From: a virus
IMG/VR virus record: IMGVR_UViG_3300025886_000032
Location: 1 to 54,569 of that record
Length of the DNA: 54,569 nt
Reading direction: 5' to 3' (one strand)
Below the pieces are notes generated by a model. That model had not been told where the DNA came from and made no database searches. It was given only the letters and a program-made list of their open reading frames with translations. The translations under genes were made by a program, and so were the position numbers. Positions within the stretch are counted from its first letter, which is position 1; each line of letters starts with the position of its first letter. Shown here one piece after another: positions 27,960 through 37,347 of this stretch.

Positions 27960-30178
27960 CTTATGTTCAATCACTGTGGAAAAAAGTTGACAACGTTGTT
28001 AATGATAAGATATTTTCTAAAAATAATAGATTAAAAAAATGGAAGTATGGTTACAACTCTGATTATGATTTTATAGTAATAAGTAAAACTGGAAAAATTG
28101 GACAAATCATTGAAATACAAAATCTCAGGATTGCTTTACCAGCAGCAGATAAACCGTTTAAACGAAGCGAAAGCAAAACGGAACAATACTGGGAAAGAAA
28201 AGAATACCCGAAAGAATTAAGTAGAATAAAAAGCAGATTTGACTGGGAAGAATACCCAACTGAATTTAAAGAAAAGTGGTACGATTACATAGATGAAGAG
28301 TTTAAAAGAAGAGAACAAGGTTACTGGTTTTATAATAACAATATTCCTACTTATATTACTGGTACTCATTACATGTACTTACAATGGTCAAAGATTGACG
28401 TTGGTGCAGCAGACTACAGGGAAGCAAATAGATTGTTCTTTATATTTTGGGAAGCATGTAAAGCAGATAACAGGTGTTACGGGATGTGCTACCTTAAAAA
28501 CAGACGATCTGGGTTTTCGTTTATGTCATCATCAGAACTTGTTAACCAAGCAACAATATCTTCAGATGCTAGGTTCGGTATACTTTCAAAAACTGGATCA
28601 GACGCAAAAAAAATGTTTACAGATAAAGTTGTACCAATATCCGTTAATTATCCATTTTTCTTCAAGCCAATTCAAGACGGTATGGATCGGCCGAAGACTG
28701 AGTTGGCATATAGGGTTCCAGCTTCAAAGCTTACTAGACGTAAACTAGATGATAATGTAAAGCTAAAAGAGTTAAGAGGTTTAGATACAACTATTGACTG
28801 GAAAAACACAGGTGACAACTCTTACGATGGTGAAAAGCTAAAGCTATTAGCTCATGATGAAAGTGGTAAATGGGAGAGACCTGATAACATATTAAATAAC
28901 TGGAGGGTTACAAAAACTACATTAAGACTAGGTCGTAGGATCGTAGGTAAATGTATGATGGGTTCAACTTCAAATGCTTTAGAAAAAGGTGGAAACAACT
29001 TTAAGAAATTATACGACAGTTCAGACGTTACAAGAAGAAATAAAAACGGACAAACAGCTTCTGGACTGTATTCTTTATTCATCCCTATGGAGTGGAACTA
29101 CGAAGGATTCATGGATACTTTTGGATCACCTGTATTCGTTACGCCAAAAAATAAAACATTCGGAGTTGATGGTATTGAAGTTGAAACAGGAGTTATCGAG
29201 CACTGGGAAAACGAAGTTGACGGGTTAAAAGACGATCCTGACAGTTTAAATGAATATTACAGGCAATTTCCAAGAACTGAAAAACACGCTTTCAGAGACG
29301 AAATTAAATCTTCATTATTTAATCTAACTAAAATATACGAACAAATAGATTTTAATGAAGAATTAAATAATACAGTACAAACGACTGTTGGTAATTTTCA
29401 ATGGTTAAAAGGTGTTAAGGATACTAGTGTTGTTTTTTTACCTTCTAAAAATGGTAGATTTAATGTTAGTTGGGTTCCTCCATTAGATTTACAAAATAAC
29501 GTAATAAATAAAAATGGAGTTAAATACCCAGGTAACGAACACATTGGAGCATTTGGTTGTGATTCTTATGATATTAGCGGTACTGTTGACGGTCGCGGTT
29601 CTAAAGGAGCGTTACATGGACTAACTAAATTCTCTTTAGAAGATGCTCCACCAAATCACTTTTTTTTAGAATATATAGCTAGACCACAAACAGCTGAAAT
29701 ATTTTTTGAAGATGTTCTTATGGCTTTAGTTTTTTATGGTATGCCTATACTAGCTGAAAATAACAAACCAAGGTTGTTGTACTATTTAAAAAGAAGAGGC
29801 TATAGGCAGTTTAGTATTAACAGACCAGATAAAGTTTGGAATAAACTTTCTATAGCGGAAAAAGAAATAGGTGGTATACCAAACTCAAGTGAAGACATTA
29901 AACAAGTTCATGCTGCAGCTATTGAGGCTTATATAGAAGACTTTGTAGGTCTACGTGAGTCTGGTTATGGAGACATGTATCATCAACGCACTTTAGAAGA
30001 TTGGTCTCAATTCGATATAAATAAAAGAACTAAACATGATGCTTCTATTAGCTCTGGTTTAGCAATAATGGCTTGTAATAAAAATAAATACAAACCAAAC
30101 TTGAAAAGACAAGTTAAGAGCATGGATTTAGGTTTTAAAAGATATGACAACGACGGAGTAACTTCACAAATAATATAA
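27956..30178 (+). CDS. Terminase large subunit (TerL)
   Basis: 740 residues. ATPase: Walker A region YLKNRRSGFSF at 179-189, which lacks the usual Lys (G-F-S instead of G-K-S), and Walker B LLAHDE at 297-302 with D301-E302. Nuclease domain: GAFGCDSYDISG around 531-542 (D536) and later acidic residues including KHDAS near 686. The layout is like the terminases of Bacteroidota podoviruses and crAss-like phages. It should package DNA through the portal. The missing P-loop Lys is notable, and a neighbouring Arg (R183/R184) may compensate. Confidence 0.88.
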   Translation: MTYVQSLWKKVDNVVNDKIFSKNNRLKKWKYGYNSDYDFIVISKTGKIGQIIEIQNLRIALPAADKPFKRSESKTEQYWERKEYPKELSRIKSRFDWEEYPTEFKEKWYDYIDEEFKRREQGYWFYNNNIPTYITGTHYMYLQWSKIDVGAADYREANRLFFIFWEACKADNRCYGMCYLKNRRSGFSFMSSSELVNQATISSDARFGILSKTGSDAKKMFTDKVVPISVNYPFFFKPIQDGMDRPKTELAYRVPASKLTRRKLDDNVKLKELRGLDTTIDWKNTGDNSYDGEKLKLLAHDESGKWERPDNILNNWRVTKTTLRLGRRIVGKCMMGSTSNALEKGGNNFKKLYDSSDVTRRNKNGQTASGLYSLFIPMEWNYEGFMDTFGSPVFVTPKNKTFGVDGIEVETGVIEHWENEVDGLKDDPDSLNEYYRQFPRTEKHAFRDEIKSSLFNLTKIYEQIDFNEELNNTVQTTVGNFQWLKGVKDTSVVFLPSKNGRFNVSWVPPLDLQNNVINKNGVKYPGNEHIGAFGCDSYDISGTVDGRGSKGALHGLTKFSLEDAPPNHFFLEYIARPQTAEIFFEDVLMALVFYGMPILAENNKPRLLYYLKRRGYRQFSINRPDKVWNKLSIAEKEIGGIPNSSEDIKQVHAAAIEAYIEDFVGLRESGYGDMYHQRTLEDWSQFDINKRTKHDASISSGLAIMACNKNKYKPNLKRQVKSMDLGFKRYDNDGVTSQII

Positions 30179-30181
30179 TAA

Positions 30182-32590
30182 ATGATTTACACTAATACAC
30201 AAAGTTCCTTTCCTGATCAGGTAGTTCCACAAGAAGAGAAAATGACACTTGACTATGGTTTGCAAGTAGGTAGAGCCATTGAAGACGAGTGGTGGGCTGC
30301 TGGGGTTGGCGGAGCTAGATACACAAATAATTATAACGTATTTCATAGAAGAAGATTATATGCAAGAGCAGAACAATCTATACAGAAGTACAAAGATGAA
30401 ATGGCTATTGATGGTGATTTATCTTACTTAAACCTAGATTGGACACCTGTGGCTATTATACCTAAGTTTGTAGATATAGTTGTTAATGGTATGTCAGAAA
30501 AAATATATGACATAAAAGCTTATGCTCAGGATCCAGCTTCTCAAAGAAAAAGAACTGCCTATGCTGAAAAATTGCATAAAAATATAGTTACTAGAGACTT
30601 TATAGAAGAGGTTAAAGCTCAAATGGGAGTTGACATATCTGAAGTAAAAGATATGAGTAACCCTCCAGAAAACGAAGAAGAACTTGAAATACATTTACAG
30701 TTAGACTATAAGCAGTCTGTAGAAATAGCTGAAGAAGAAGTTATTAATAATACTTTAGATAGAAATAAATACGAACTAACTAAACGTAGGCTTTATAGAG
30801 ATTTAGTTGAACTTGGTATTGGTGCTGTTAAAACAACCTGGAATAAATCAGAAGGTGTTGTTGTTGATTATGTTGACCCAGTTAACCTTGTTTATTCATA
30901 CACTGATGATCCTAATTTTGAAGATATATACTACGTAGGTGAAGTAAAAAATATTTCATTACCAGAACTTAAGAAGCAGTTTCCAGACATAACAGATGAA
31001 GAGTTAGAGAACATTCAAAAAATGCCTGGTAATACTAACTACAGAAGATCTTACAGAGGTAATAGAGATAGCGACACGATACAGGTTTTATATTTTGAAT
31101 ACAAAACTTATAGTGATCAGGTTTTTAAAATAAAGAAAACAGCTAATGGACTAGAAAAAGCTTTAGAAAAGCCAGATTCTTTCGCTCCGCCACCAAACGA
31201 TGGTTTTGAGAGAGTAAGTAGATCTATAGAGGTTCTTTACCATGGTGCAAAAATATTAGGGCATCCAATAATGCTGGATTGGAAGGTTGCAGAAAATATG
31301 ACTAGACCTAATTCAAACCTTTGTAAAGTAAATATGAATTATACTTTGTGTGCTCCTTCAATGTACAAGGGTAGAATTACTTCTTTAGTTGAACGTATGA
31401 TAACTTTTGGTGACATGATACAATTAACATCACTTAAGTTACAACAAGTTTTAGCTAGGATGGTTCCTGATGGTGTTTACTTAGATGTTGATGGCTTAGC
31501 AGAGGTTGATTTAGGTAATGGAACTAGCTATAATCCTCGTGAAGCTTTAAACATGTACTTCCAAACTGGTAGTATTGTAGGTAGATCGATGACGCAGGAT
31601 GGTGACATGAACCCTGGTAGAGTACCAATACAAGAGTTACAAACGTCAGCTCATCAAGCTAAAATACAAAGTTTAATACAAACTTATCAATATTACTTAC
31701 AAATGATAAGGGATGTGACGGGTCTTAATGAAGCTAGAGATGGGAGTAATCCAGATAAAGATGCTTTATTAGGTTTACAAAAACTAGCTGTTGCTCAATC
31801 AAATGTTGCAACTAGACACATACTAGATGCAGGTTTATATGTTACATTAAAAACTTGTGAAAACGTAGCTTTAAGAGTTGCAGATTCTTTAGAGTTTGAA
31901 TTAACTAACGAATCATTAGTTAATAGTATAAGTTTGTATAATGTTGCTACTTTAGAAGAAATAAAAGACTTACATCTTTATGATTTTGGTATTTATTTAG
32001 ATTTAGAACCAGACGAAGAAGATAAACAAATATTAGAGCAAAACATTGAAATAGCCTTAAAGGGTAATCAAATAAACCTTGAAGATGCTATTGATATAAG
32101 AAATATACACAATCTTAGACTAGCTAACCAGTTGTTAAAACTTAAAAGAAGACAAAAAGCTAAACAAGATCAAGAAGCTCAACAAAGGATGATACAGTCT
32201 CAAGCACAAGCTAATGCTGAATCAGCTGAGAAAGCAGCTATGTATGAAGTACAAAAAAGAGAGGCTATAGCACAAACAGAACTTCAATTAGAAAAAGGAA
32301 AATCTGATTTTAAAATTCAACAAATGAGTGCTGAGCTGCAGAATCAATTAACAATAGCTCAACAGAAGTTTGAATTTGACAAACAATTAGCTCAAATAAA
32401 TATACAAAAAGATGTTAATAGAGAGCAGATGATTGAAGATCGTAAAGATCAAAGATCTAAAATGGAAGCTACTCAACAAAGCTCAATGATACAGCAGAGA
32501 CAAGATGGTTTATTACCAACTGACTTTGCTACTCAAAACCAAGGACCACCGTTAACAGAAGAACTAGGAGGTCAAGTTCCGAAAATGTAA
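30182..32590 (+). CDS. Portal protein
   Basis: 802 residues. The N-terminal half has portal-type elements (YNVFHRRRLYARAEQSIQKY, NLDWTPVAIIPKFVDIVVNG, DYVDPVNLVYSYTDDPNFED). A DVTGLNEARDGSNPDKDALL segment around 515-535 recurs in the portals of this group. The C-terminal ~160 residues are Gln-rich coiled coil (QAQANAESAEKAAMYEVQKR), which may form the barrel. It starts 3 nt after terL. Forms the DNA channel at the capsid vertex. Confidence 0.85.
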   Translation: MIYTNTQSSFPDQVVPQEEKMTLDYGLQVGRAIEDEWWAAGVGGARYTNNYNVFHRRRLYARAEQSIQKYKDEMAIDGDLSYLNLDWTPVAIIPKFVDIVVNGMSEKIYDIKAYAQDPASQRKRTAYAEKLHKNIVTRDFIEEVKAQMGVDISEVKDMSNPPENEEELEIHLQLDYKQSVEIAEEEVINNTLDRNKYELTKRRLYRDLVELGIGAVKTTWNKSEGVVVDYVDPVNLVYSYTDDPNFEDIYYVGEVKNISLPELKKQFPDITDEELENIQKMPGNTNYRRSYRGNRDSDTIQVLYFEYKTYSDQVFKIKKTANGLEKALEKPDSFAPPPNDGFERVSRSIEVLYHGAKILGHPIMLDWKVAENMTRPNSNLCKVNMNYTLCAPSMYKGRITSLVERMITFGDMIQLTSLKLQQVLARMVPDGVYLDVDGLAEVDLGNGTSYNPREALNMYFQTGSIVGRSMTQDGDMNPGRVPIQELQTSAHQAKIQSLIQTYQYYLQMIRDVTGLNEARDGSNPDKDALLGLQKLAVAQSNVATRHILDAGLYVTLKTCENVALRVADSLEFELTNESLVNSISLYNVATLEEIKDLHLYDFGIYLDLEPDEEDKQILEQNIEIALKGNQINLEDAIDIRNIHNLRLANQLLKLKRRQKAKQDQEAQQRMIQSQAQANAESAEKAAMYEVQKREAIAQTELQLEKGKSDFKIQQMSAELQNQLTIAQQKFEFDKQLAQINIQKDVNREQMIEDRKDQRSKMEATQQSSMIQQRQDGLLPTDFATQNQGPPLTEELGGQVPKM

Positions 32591-32628
32591 TAAACAACAA
32601 TAACACAATAATTATATAATATCATATC

Positions 32629-33780
32629 ATGGAAAATAACAAAGTAGAAAACACACCTCAAGAAGGTGAGTTTAAAATGAAAAAGAAAAAAGGTAGACCT
32701 AGAAAACTAGCAAACAACTCAAAAGCTGCAGCTAGAATAGATCTAAATAAGAAAGAAACAAAAACTGAAGAAGATGCCGTTCAAACACAAGAAACAAGCA
32801 ATAGCGATGTTATTGTCGAAGAAAAGAAAAACGAGGCAAGTGGCGAAAAAGTGGTTGAAGAAATACGGAATGCCGAAGAGCTAGTTGAGGAAAATACAAA
32901 ACCTGTAATAGAGGAAATATCAAACGAAGAAGATATTAAAGAACCTCAGGTAGCTGTTGAAGAGAAACAAGAATTACCAGAAGGTGTTAATAAACTAGTT
33001 CAGTTTATGGAAGAAACAGGCGGTAACATGCAGGATTATATTAGATTAAATGCTGATTATAATAATGTTGATGATGATGCTCTGTTAAAAGAATATTATA
33101 AAAATACTAAACCACACTTAGAACCTGATGAAATTGACTTTATAATGGAAGAGAATTTTAAGGTGGAAGAAGATTACGACGAAGAGCGAGATATACGTCG
33201 TAAAAAACTCGCAAAAAAGGAAGAGGTTGCAAAAGCAAAAACGTTTTTAGATAGTTTAAAAGATAAGTATTACGAAGAAATCAAGTTGAGGCCTACAGTA
33301 AACAATGAACTTACAAAAGCGAGAGAGTTTTTCAATAAATTTTCCAAAGACAAAGAGGTAGCGCAAAAGCGACATGAGATGTTTAAAGACGATACTAAGA
33401 CTTATTTCTCTGATTTCAAAGGTTTTGAATTCAGTTTAGGAGAAAAAAAGTTTAGATATGGTATTAATAATCCAGAAGATGTTGCTAATGCTCAATCTGA
33501 CATTTCAAATGTAGTTAAGAAGTTCTTAAATGATAAAGGAGAGGTTGTCGATGTTAAAGGCTATCACAAAGCTATTTACACTGCAAGAAACGCTGATAAT
33601 ATAGCACAACATTTTTATGAGCAAGGCAAGGCCGATGCTGTTAAAGATGTAGTTGCTAAATCTAAAAATATAAACAAAGATGCGCGACAAAGTGCACCTG
33701 AAGATGTTCATATAAAAGGGTTTAAATTAAAAGCGGTAAACGGTGTTAATACTAGTAAACTTAAAATAAAAAAACGATAA
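32629..33780 (+). CDS. Scaffold-like acidic protein (383 aa)
   Basis: Starts MENNKVENTPQEGEFKMKKK and has a KKGRPRK segment at ~20 resembling an AT-hook, then a long Glu-rich, low-complexity region and coiled-coil-rich C-terminus. Glu/Lys-rich proteins between portal and major capsid are usually scaffolds or capsid-assembly proteins. No protease motif is visible. The AT-hook-like segment may contact DNA or simply be basic. Confidence 0.6.
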   Translation: MENNKVENTPQEGEFKMKKKKGRPRKLANNSKAAARIDLNKKETKTEEDAVQTQETSNSDVIVEEKKNEASGEKVVEEIRNAEELVEENTKPVIEEISNEEDIKEPQVAVEEKQELPEGVNKLVQFMEETGGNMQDYIRLNADYNNVDDDALLKEYYKNTKPHLEPDEIDFIMEENFKVEEDYDEERDIRRKKLAKKEEVAKAKTFLDSLKDKYYEEIKLRPTVNNELTKAREFFNKFSKDKEVAQKRHEMFKDDTKTYFSDFKGFEFSLGEKKFRYGINNPEDVANAQSDISNVVKKFLNDKGEVVDVKGYHKAIYTARNADNIAQHFYEQGKADAVKDVVAKSKNINKDARQSAPEDVHIKGFKLKAVNGVNTSKLKIKKR

Positions 33781-33802
33781 ATAAAACTTAAAATAATAAA
33801 TT

Positions 33803-35242
33803 ATGGCGGGATTCACAAGCGTAGGTCCAGGTTTAACACCTACTCAAGATCAGTCAGTTCTCTCTACAAACTACTTACAGTGGAATGATAAAGATGGAGA
33901 TAACTTTGCTGATTTTGCACAACAGTATTTACCTGAATTATACGAACAAGAAGTAGAGAGATTTGGTAACAGAACGTTATCAGGCTTCTTAAGAATGGTT
34001 GGCGCTGAGATGCCAATGACATCAGATCAAGTAATTTGGTCTGAACAAAATAGATTACACTTAGGTTACGATACAGTGTCACGTAATGGTGAGACATTCA
34101 CCGTGACTCTAGGAGGTGATAATGAGCTAGTAATTAGAAAAAATCAAACTTTTGTAGTTTATGACCCAGCAAATGAGAAAACCTTAAAAGGTTTAGTTAC
34201 TGATGCTCCTAATCCAGGTAATGCAAATACACTAACTTTTGATGGAGCTTGCTATACTGCTGCAGACTTTAATGCTTTAGGAACAACAGGTCTTAAAGTA
34301 TTTGTTTATGGTTCTGATTTTGCTAAAGGATCACTTGGTATGGAAGGTTCTGTAACTCCAGTATTAACTCAATTTAGTAACAGACCTATTATCATTAAAG
34401 ATAAGTATTTAGTAAATGGTTCTGATACTGCTCAAATTGGTTGGGTTGAAGTTGCTACTGAAGACGGAACATCTGGGTTTTTATGGTATATGAAAGCTGA
34501 ATCAGAAACTAGATTAAGATATGAAGATTATCTTGAAATGGCGATGGTTGAAGGTGAACTTGCCGCTGCTGGTTCTGGTGTTGCTGGTTTAGCCGCAGCA
34601 ACTGAGGCTGGTAAAGGTACACAAGGTTTATTCTCTGCTATAGAAGAAAGAGGTAATGTATATGAAGGTTTTGCTGGCGCTCCAGCCCCTGGAACAGGTG
34701 CATTAACAGATTTTGATGCTATACTACAAGAATTAGACTTACAAGGTGCTATTGAAGAAAACATGTTATTCTTAGATAGAGCTACTGCTCTTGATTTTGA
34801 TGATATGATCGCTGCTATGGCTGGTGGAAGTTTTGCTTCTACTCAAGCTGCTTCTTTCGGTTTATTCGATAACGAAGCTGAAATGGCTCTTAACTTTGGT
34901 TTTTCAGGTTTTAGAAGAGGTTCTTATGACTTCTATAAAACTGATTGGAAATACTTAAATGATGCTTCTACTAGAGGTATGGTTGACAACATCAAAGGTG
35001 TGTTGATACCAGCTGGAACATCTACTGTATATGATCAAATGTTAGGATCAAATATCAGACGTCCTTTCTTACATGTAAGATATAGAGCTTCTGAAACTGA
35101 TGATCGTAGAATGAAGTCATGGATTACTGGTTCTGTTGGTGGTGCTTATACATCATCTTTAGATGCTATGGAAGTTCATTACTTATCTGAGAGATGTTTA
35201 TGTGTTCAAGCTGCTAATAACTTCGTATTATTTACAGCATAG
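33803..35242 (+). CDS. Major capsid protein
   Basis: 479 residues, no signal peptide. Opens MAGFTSVGPGLTPTQDQSVL. Characteristic segments: DFAQQYLPELYEQEVERFGN, EMPMTSDQVIWSEQNRLHLG, and a C-terminal FLHVRYRASETDDRRMKSW. This fits the HK97-fold capsids of the Bacteroidota/crAss-like podovirus group by position after portal and scaffold. An Ala/Gly-rich loop (EGELAAAGSGVAGLAAATEA) is an insertion. A hairpin terminator follows at 35263. Confidence 0.85.
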   Translation: MAGFTSVGPGLTPTQDQSVLSTNYLQWNDKDGDNFADFAQQYLPELYEQEVERFGNRTLSGFLRMVGAEMPMTSDQVIWSEQNRLHLGYDTVSRNGETFTVTLGGDNELVIRKNQTFVVYDPANEKTLKGLVTDAPNPGNANTLTFDGACYTAADFNALGTTGLKVFVYGSDFAKGSLGMEGSVTPVLTQFSNRPIIIKDKYLVNGSDTAQIGWVEVATEDGTSGFLWYMKAESETRLRYEDYLEMAMVEGELAAAGSGVAGLAAATEAGKGTQGLFSAIEERGNVYEGFAGAPAPGTGALTDFDAILQELDLQGAIEENMLFLDRATALDFDDMIAAMAGGSFASTQAASFGLFDNEAEMALNFGFSGFRRGSYDFYKTDWKYLNDASTRGMVDNIKGVLIPAGTSTVYDQMLGSNIRRPFLHVRYRASETDDRRMKSWITGSVGGAYTSSLDAMEVHYLSERCLCVQAANNFVLFTA

Positions 35243-35262
35243 TATACAATTATTAAATAAAT

Positions 35263-35290
35263 GTGGAGGGTTAACGCTCTCCACTTTGTT
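35263..35290 (+). terminator. Hairpin after the major capsid gene
   Basis: Stem GTGGAG (35263-35268) with CTCCAC (35279-35284), 10-nt loop, then TTTGTT. Weak U-run, so it may attenuate rather than stop, or protect the abundant capsid mRNA 3' end. Confidence 0.6.
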
Positions 35291-35315
35291 AACACTTAAA
35301 AAAAAAAATAAGAAA

Positions 35316-35663
35316 ATGGGATATATATCATTTAAAAAAGCAGGTGGTGAAGTAGATTTACTTCCTGCTGAAAATATAGTACATGTTGGAAATGCAACAA
35401 GCACTTCAATTGTTATAGTGTATGGAATCGGTAATGGAGCTGGTTCAGGTAATGGCCTGTCACAGCCAAACCCTGACTTTCTCAATGCTACTGTAAGTTA
35501 TGGCGATACATCTAGTATTGATGATCCTAATGTAAGAGGATTAATTAATGCTGCTATTGAGTTAGCAAATGGAGCATCTGGCCCTGCTATACGTGTTGGT
35601 TTACCAACTTCGGTTGGCGGTGTAGATGTAAAGTTTGGCGCAGGCAGCGCAGGCCAGGGTTAA
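35316..35663 (+). CDS. Hypothetical virion protein after the capsid (115 aa)
   Basis: Started at the ATG at 35316 (MGYISFKKAGGEVDLL); the longer frame would read back into the capsid gene. Small, Gly/Val-rich, beta-rich (NATSTSIVIVYGIGNGAGSG). Position between capsid and the 249-residue gene suggests a head decoration protein. A strong terminator follows directly. Confidence 0.6.
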   Translation: MGYISFKKAGGEVDLLPAENIVHVGNATSTSIVIVYGIGNGAGSGNGLSQPNPDFLNATVSYGDTSSIDDPNVRGLINAAIELANGASGPAIRVGLPTSVGGVDVKFGAGSAGQG

Positions 35664-35683
35664 AACAAACAAACAATAACAAG

Positions 35684-35707
35684 ATCCCGCTTCGGCGGGG
35701 TTTTTTT
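35684..35707 (+). terminator. Strong intrinsic terminator
   Basis: Stem CCCGC, UUCG tetraloop, GCGGG, then seven T (35701-35707). Textbook rho-independent terminator on the plus strand. Confidence 0.9.
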
Positions 35708-35729
35708 AAAAACAATTATATTATATATT

Positions 35730-36479
35730 ATGAAAAACGAAGAAACATGGGAGATTAAAGATAGAAATTACTACTTAAGTGATAACCGATCTCCACTAAC
35801 TTATACATTACCATCTAAACACTCAAGAAGATTTCCACTTCTTCATTTTGATGAAGAAACAAGAAGTCAAAGAGAGTTAAGATATGCTACTAATCAAAAT
35901 AGTCCTTTTGTAGACGAGCAAGACGGTATGGCTACATTAGAACACATAGTGTTTAGAAATGGAACATTAATGGTGCCAAAAGAAAAACAAGCTCTACAAA
36001 AACTTTTATCCATATATCATCCTGCAAAAGATAAAAAATATAAAGAACTAGACAGTAAAGTTGAAGCAACTAATGAAATAGAACATATAGAAATTGAGTT
36101 TGCTGCATTATCAGCTGCTAGAGATTTAGATATTGACCATTGTGAAGCTATACTTAGAGTTGAAATAGGTTCTAGGGTATCAGGGATGAGTTCTAACGAA
36201 GTAAAAAGAGATTTATATATATTTGCTAAAAGAAATCCTGTTTTATTCTTAGAGTTAGTAAATGATGAAAACGTAGAACTTAGAAACTTTGCTATAAAAG
36301 CTGCAGAAGCTAAAATAATTAAACTGTCTCAAGATCAAAGAACGTTTAGTTGGGCTAGTAATGGCAAGAAATTAATGCAAGTACCTTTTGACGAACATCC
36401 ATATTCAGCATTTGCTGTTTATTTAAAAACAGATGAAGGTATTGAAATCTATAAATCTATAGAGAAAAAACTAAAATAA
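35730..36479 (+). CDS. Conserved-type head protein of unknown function (249 aa)
   Basis: Starts MKNEETWEIKDRNYYLSDNR. N-terminal PLTYTLPSKHSRRFPLLHFD, then RSQRELRYATNQNSPFVDEQ; middle and end are helical and charged. Proteins with this opening occur near the capsid gene in other marine phages (from memory). A second terminator follows. Confidence 0.6.
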   Translation: MKNEETWEIKDRNYYLSDNRSPLTYTLPSKHSRRFPLLHFDEETRSQRELRYATNQNSPFVDEQDGMATLEHIVFRNGTLMVPKEKQALQKLLSIYHPAKDKKYKELDSKVEATNEIEHIEIEFAALSAARDLDIDHCEAILRVEIGSRVSGMSSNEVKRDLYIFAKRNPVLFLELVNDENVELRNFAIKAAEAKIIKLSQDQRTFSWASNGKKLMQVPFDEHPYSAFAVYLKTDEGIEIYKSIEKKLK

Positions 36480-36495
36480 CAAGTGATTATAATTA
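36480..36495 (+). promoter_or_regulatory. Weak candidate promoter (CAAGTGATTATAATTA)
   Basis: Shares AAGTGAT plus TATAAT with the elements at 19245 and 26615 but without the AG insert. Lies between the stop of the 249-residue gene and the terminator at 36496. Confidence 0.3.
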
Positions 36496-36520
36496 AGGCG
36501 GCTATGCGGCCGCCTTTTTT
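36496..36520 (+). terminator. Intrinsic terminator
   Basis: Stem GGCGGC (36497-36502) and GCCGCC (36509-36514), 6-nt loop, then six T. Separates the head genes from the neck/tail genes starting at 36538. Confidence 0.88.
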
Positions 36521-36537
36521 ATTACAAAAATATTAAA

Positions 36538-37341
36538 ATGGCTATAAACGTAAACACAGTATATCAAACAGTCTTATTACTACTTAATAAAGAACAAAGA
36601 GGCTATATTACTCCTAATGAGTTTAACAAAATAGCCACTCAAGTACAGTTGGAAATATTTGAACAATACTTTGAAGATTTAAATCAACAACTTAGAGGAC
36701 CTGGTCTTCAAGACGAGTATGCAGATAGAGTAGATAATATAGAAGAAAAAATATCTATATTTAAAACATTTTCTCAAGCAAGTTACTATAGTGAAGATAT
36801 TAATGGACCTATAGCTAATCCTTATTTTTATTTACCCGCAGATGTGCATCGTATAGGTACTATAATGTATAAGGATGAACAACATTTGCAAATGACTAAT
36901 AGAGGTGAATATTTACATTTAAACATGTCTAAACTGACTCGTCCAAGTGTAAAATATCCATTATATATACAAGAAGGCAATGTTAGTCCTACCGAACCTA
37001 CTGAAAGCTTAGTTGTATTATGTTCAGACTGTATAAGAATATATGTTTACCCTGAAGAAATAATAAGTGATATAAGCGTTTCTTACATTAGAAAACCATT
37101 AGATGTTATATGGGCATATAGTGTAGGTAATCTTGGTCAATATATATGGGATCAAACACCAAATTCTTCTGGGTCGGTAATTCCAAATACTGGTTCTCAA
37201 AACTTTGAAATAGACAGCACTGAGCAAACGGAAGTAATAATAAGAATATTAATGTATTCTGGAGTAGTTATAAGAGATCCACAAATAATTCAAGCTGCCG
37301 CAGCTCAAGCTCAAGCCACTGAAGTTAATCAAAAAAGCTAA
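36538..37341 (+). CDS. Neck/head-tail connector-like protein (267 aa)
   Basis: Starts MAINVNTVYQTVLLLLNKEQ. Helical start (RGYITPNEFNKIATQVQLEI), then beta-rich middle (FYLPADVHRIGTIMYKD). The pattern and place after the head genes and before the large tail proteins suggest a ring/adaptor protein. No motif proves it. Confidence 0.55.
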   Translation: MAINVNTVYQTVLLLLNKEQRGYITPNEFNKIATQVQLEIFEQYFEDLNQQLRGPGLQDEYADRVDNIEEKISIFKTFSQASYYSEDINGPIANPYFYLPADVHRIGTIMYKDEQHLQMTNRGEYLHLNMSKLTRPSVKYPLYIQEGNVSPTEPTESLVVLCSDCIRIYVYPEEIISDISVSYIRKPLDVIWAYSVGNLGQYIWDQTPNSSGSVIPNTGSQNFEIDSTEQTEVIIRILMYSGVVIRDPQIIQAAAAQAQATEVNQKS

Positions 37342-37347
37342 TAAGAT

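Noticed and set aside
32690-32720. AT-hook transcription factor reading of the scaffold-like protein
   Set aside because: The GRP-like segment is a single short basic motif in a long acidic protein between portal and capsid genes; a scaffold fits better.
35163-35315. Longer start for the 115-residue post-capsid protein
   Set aside because: It would lie in the capsid coding region and cross the post-capsid hairpin.
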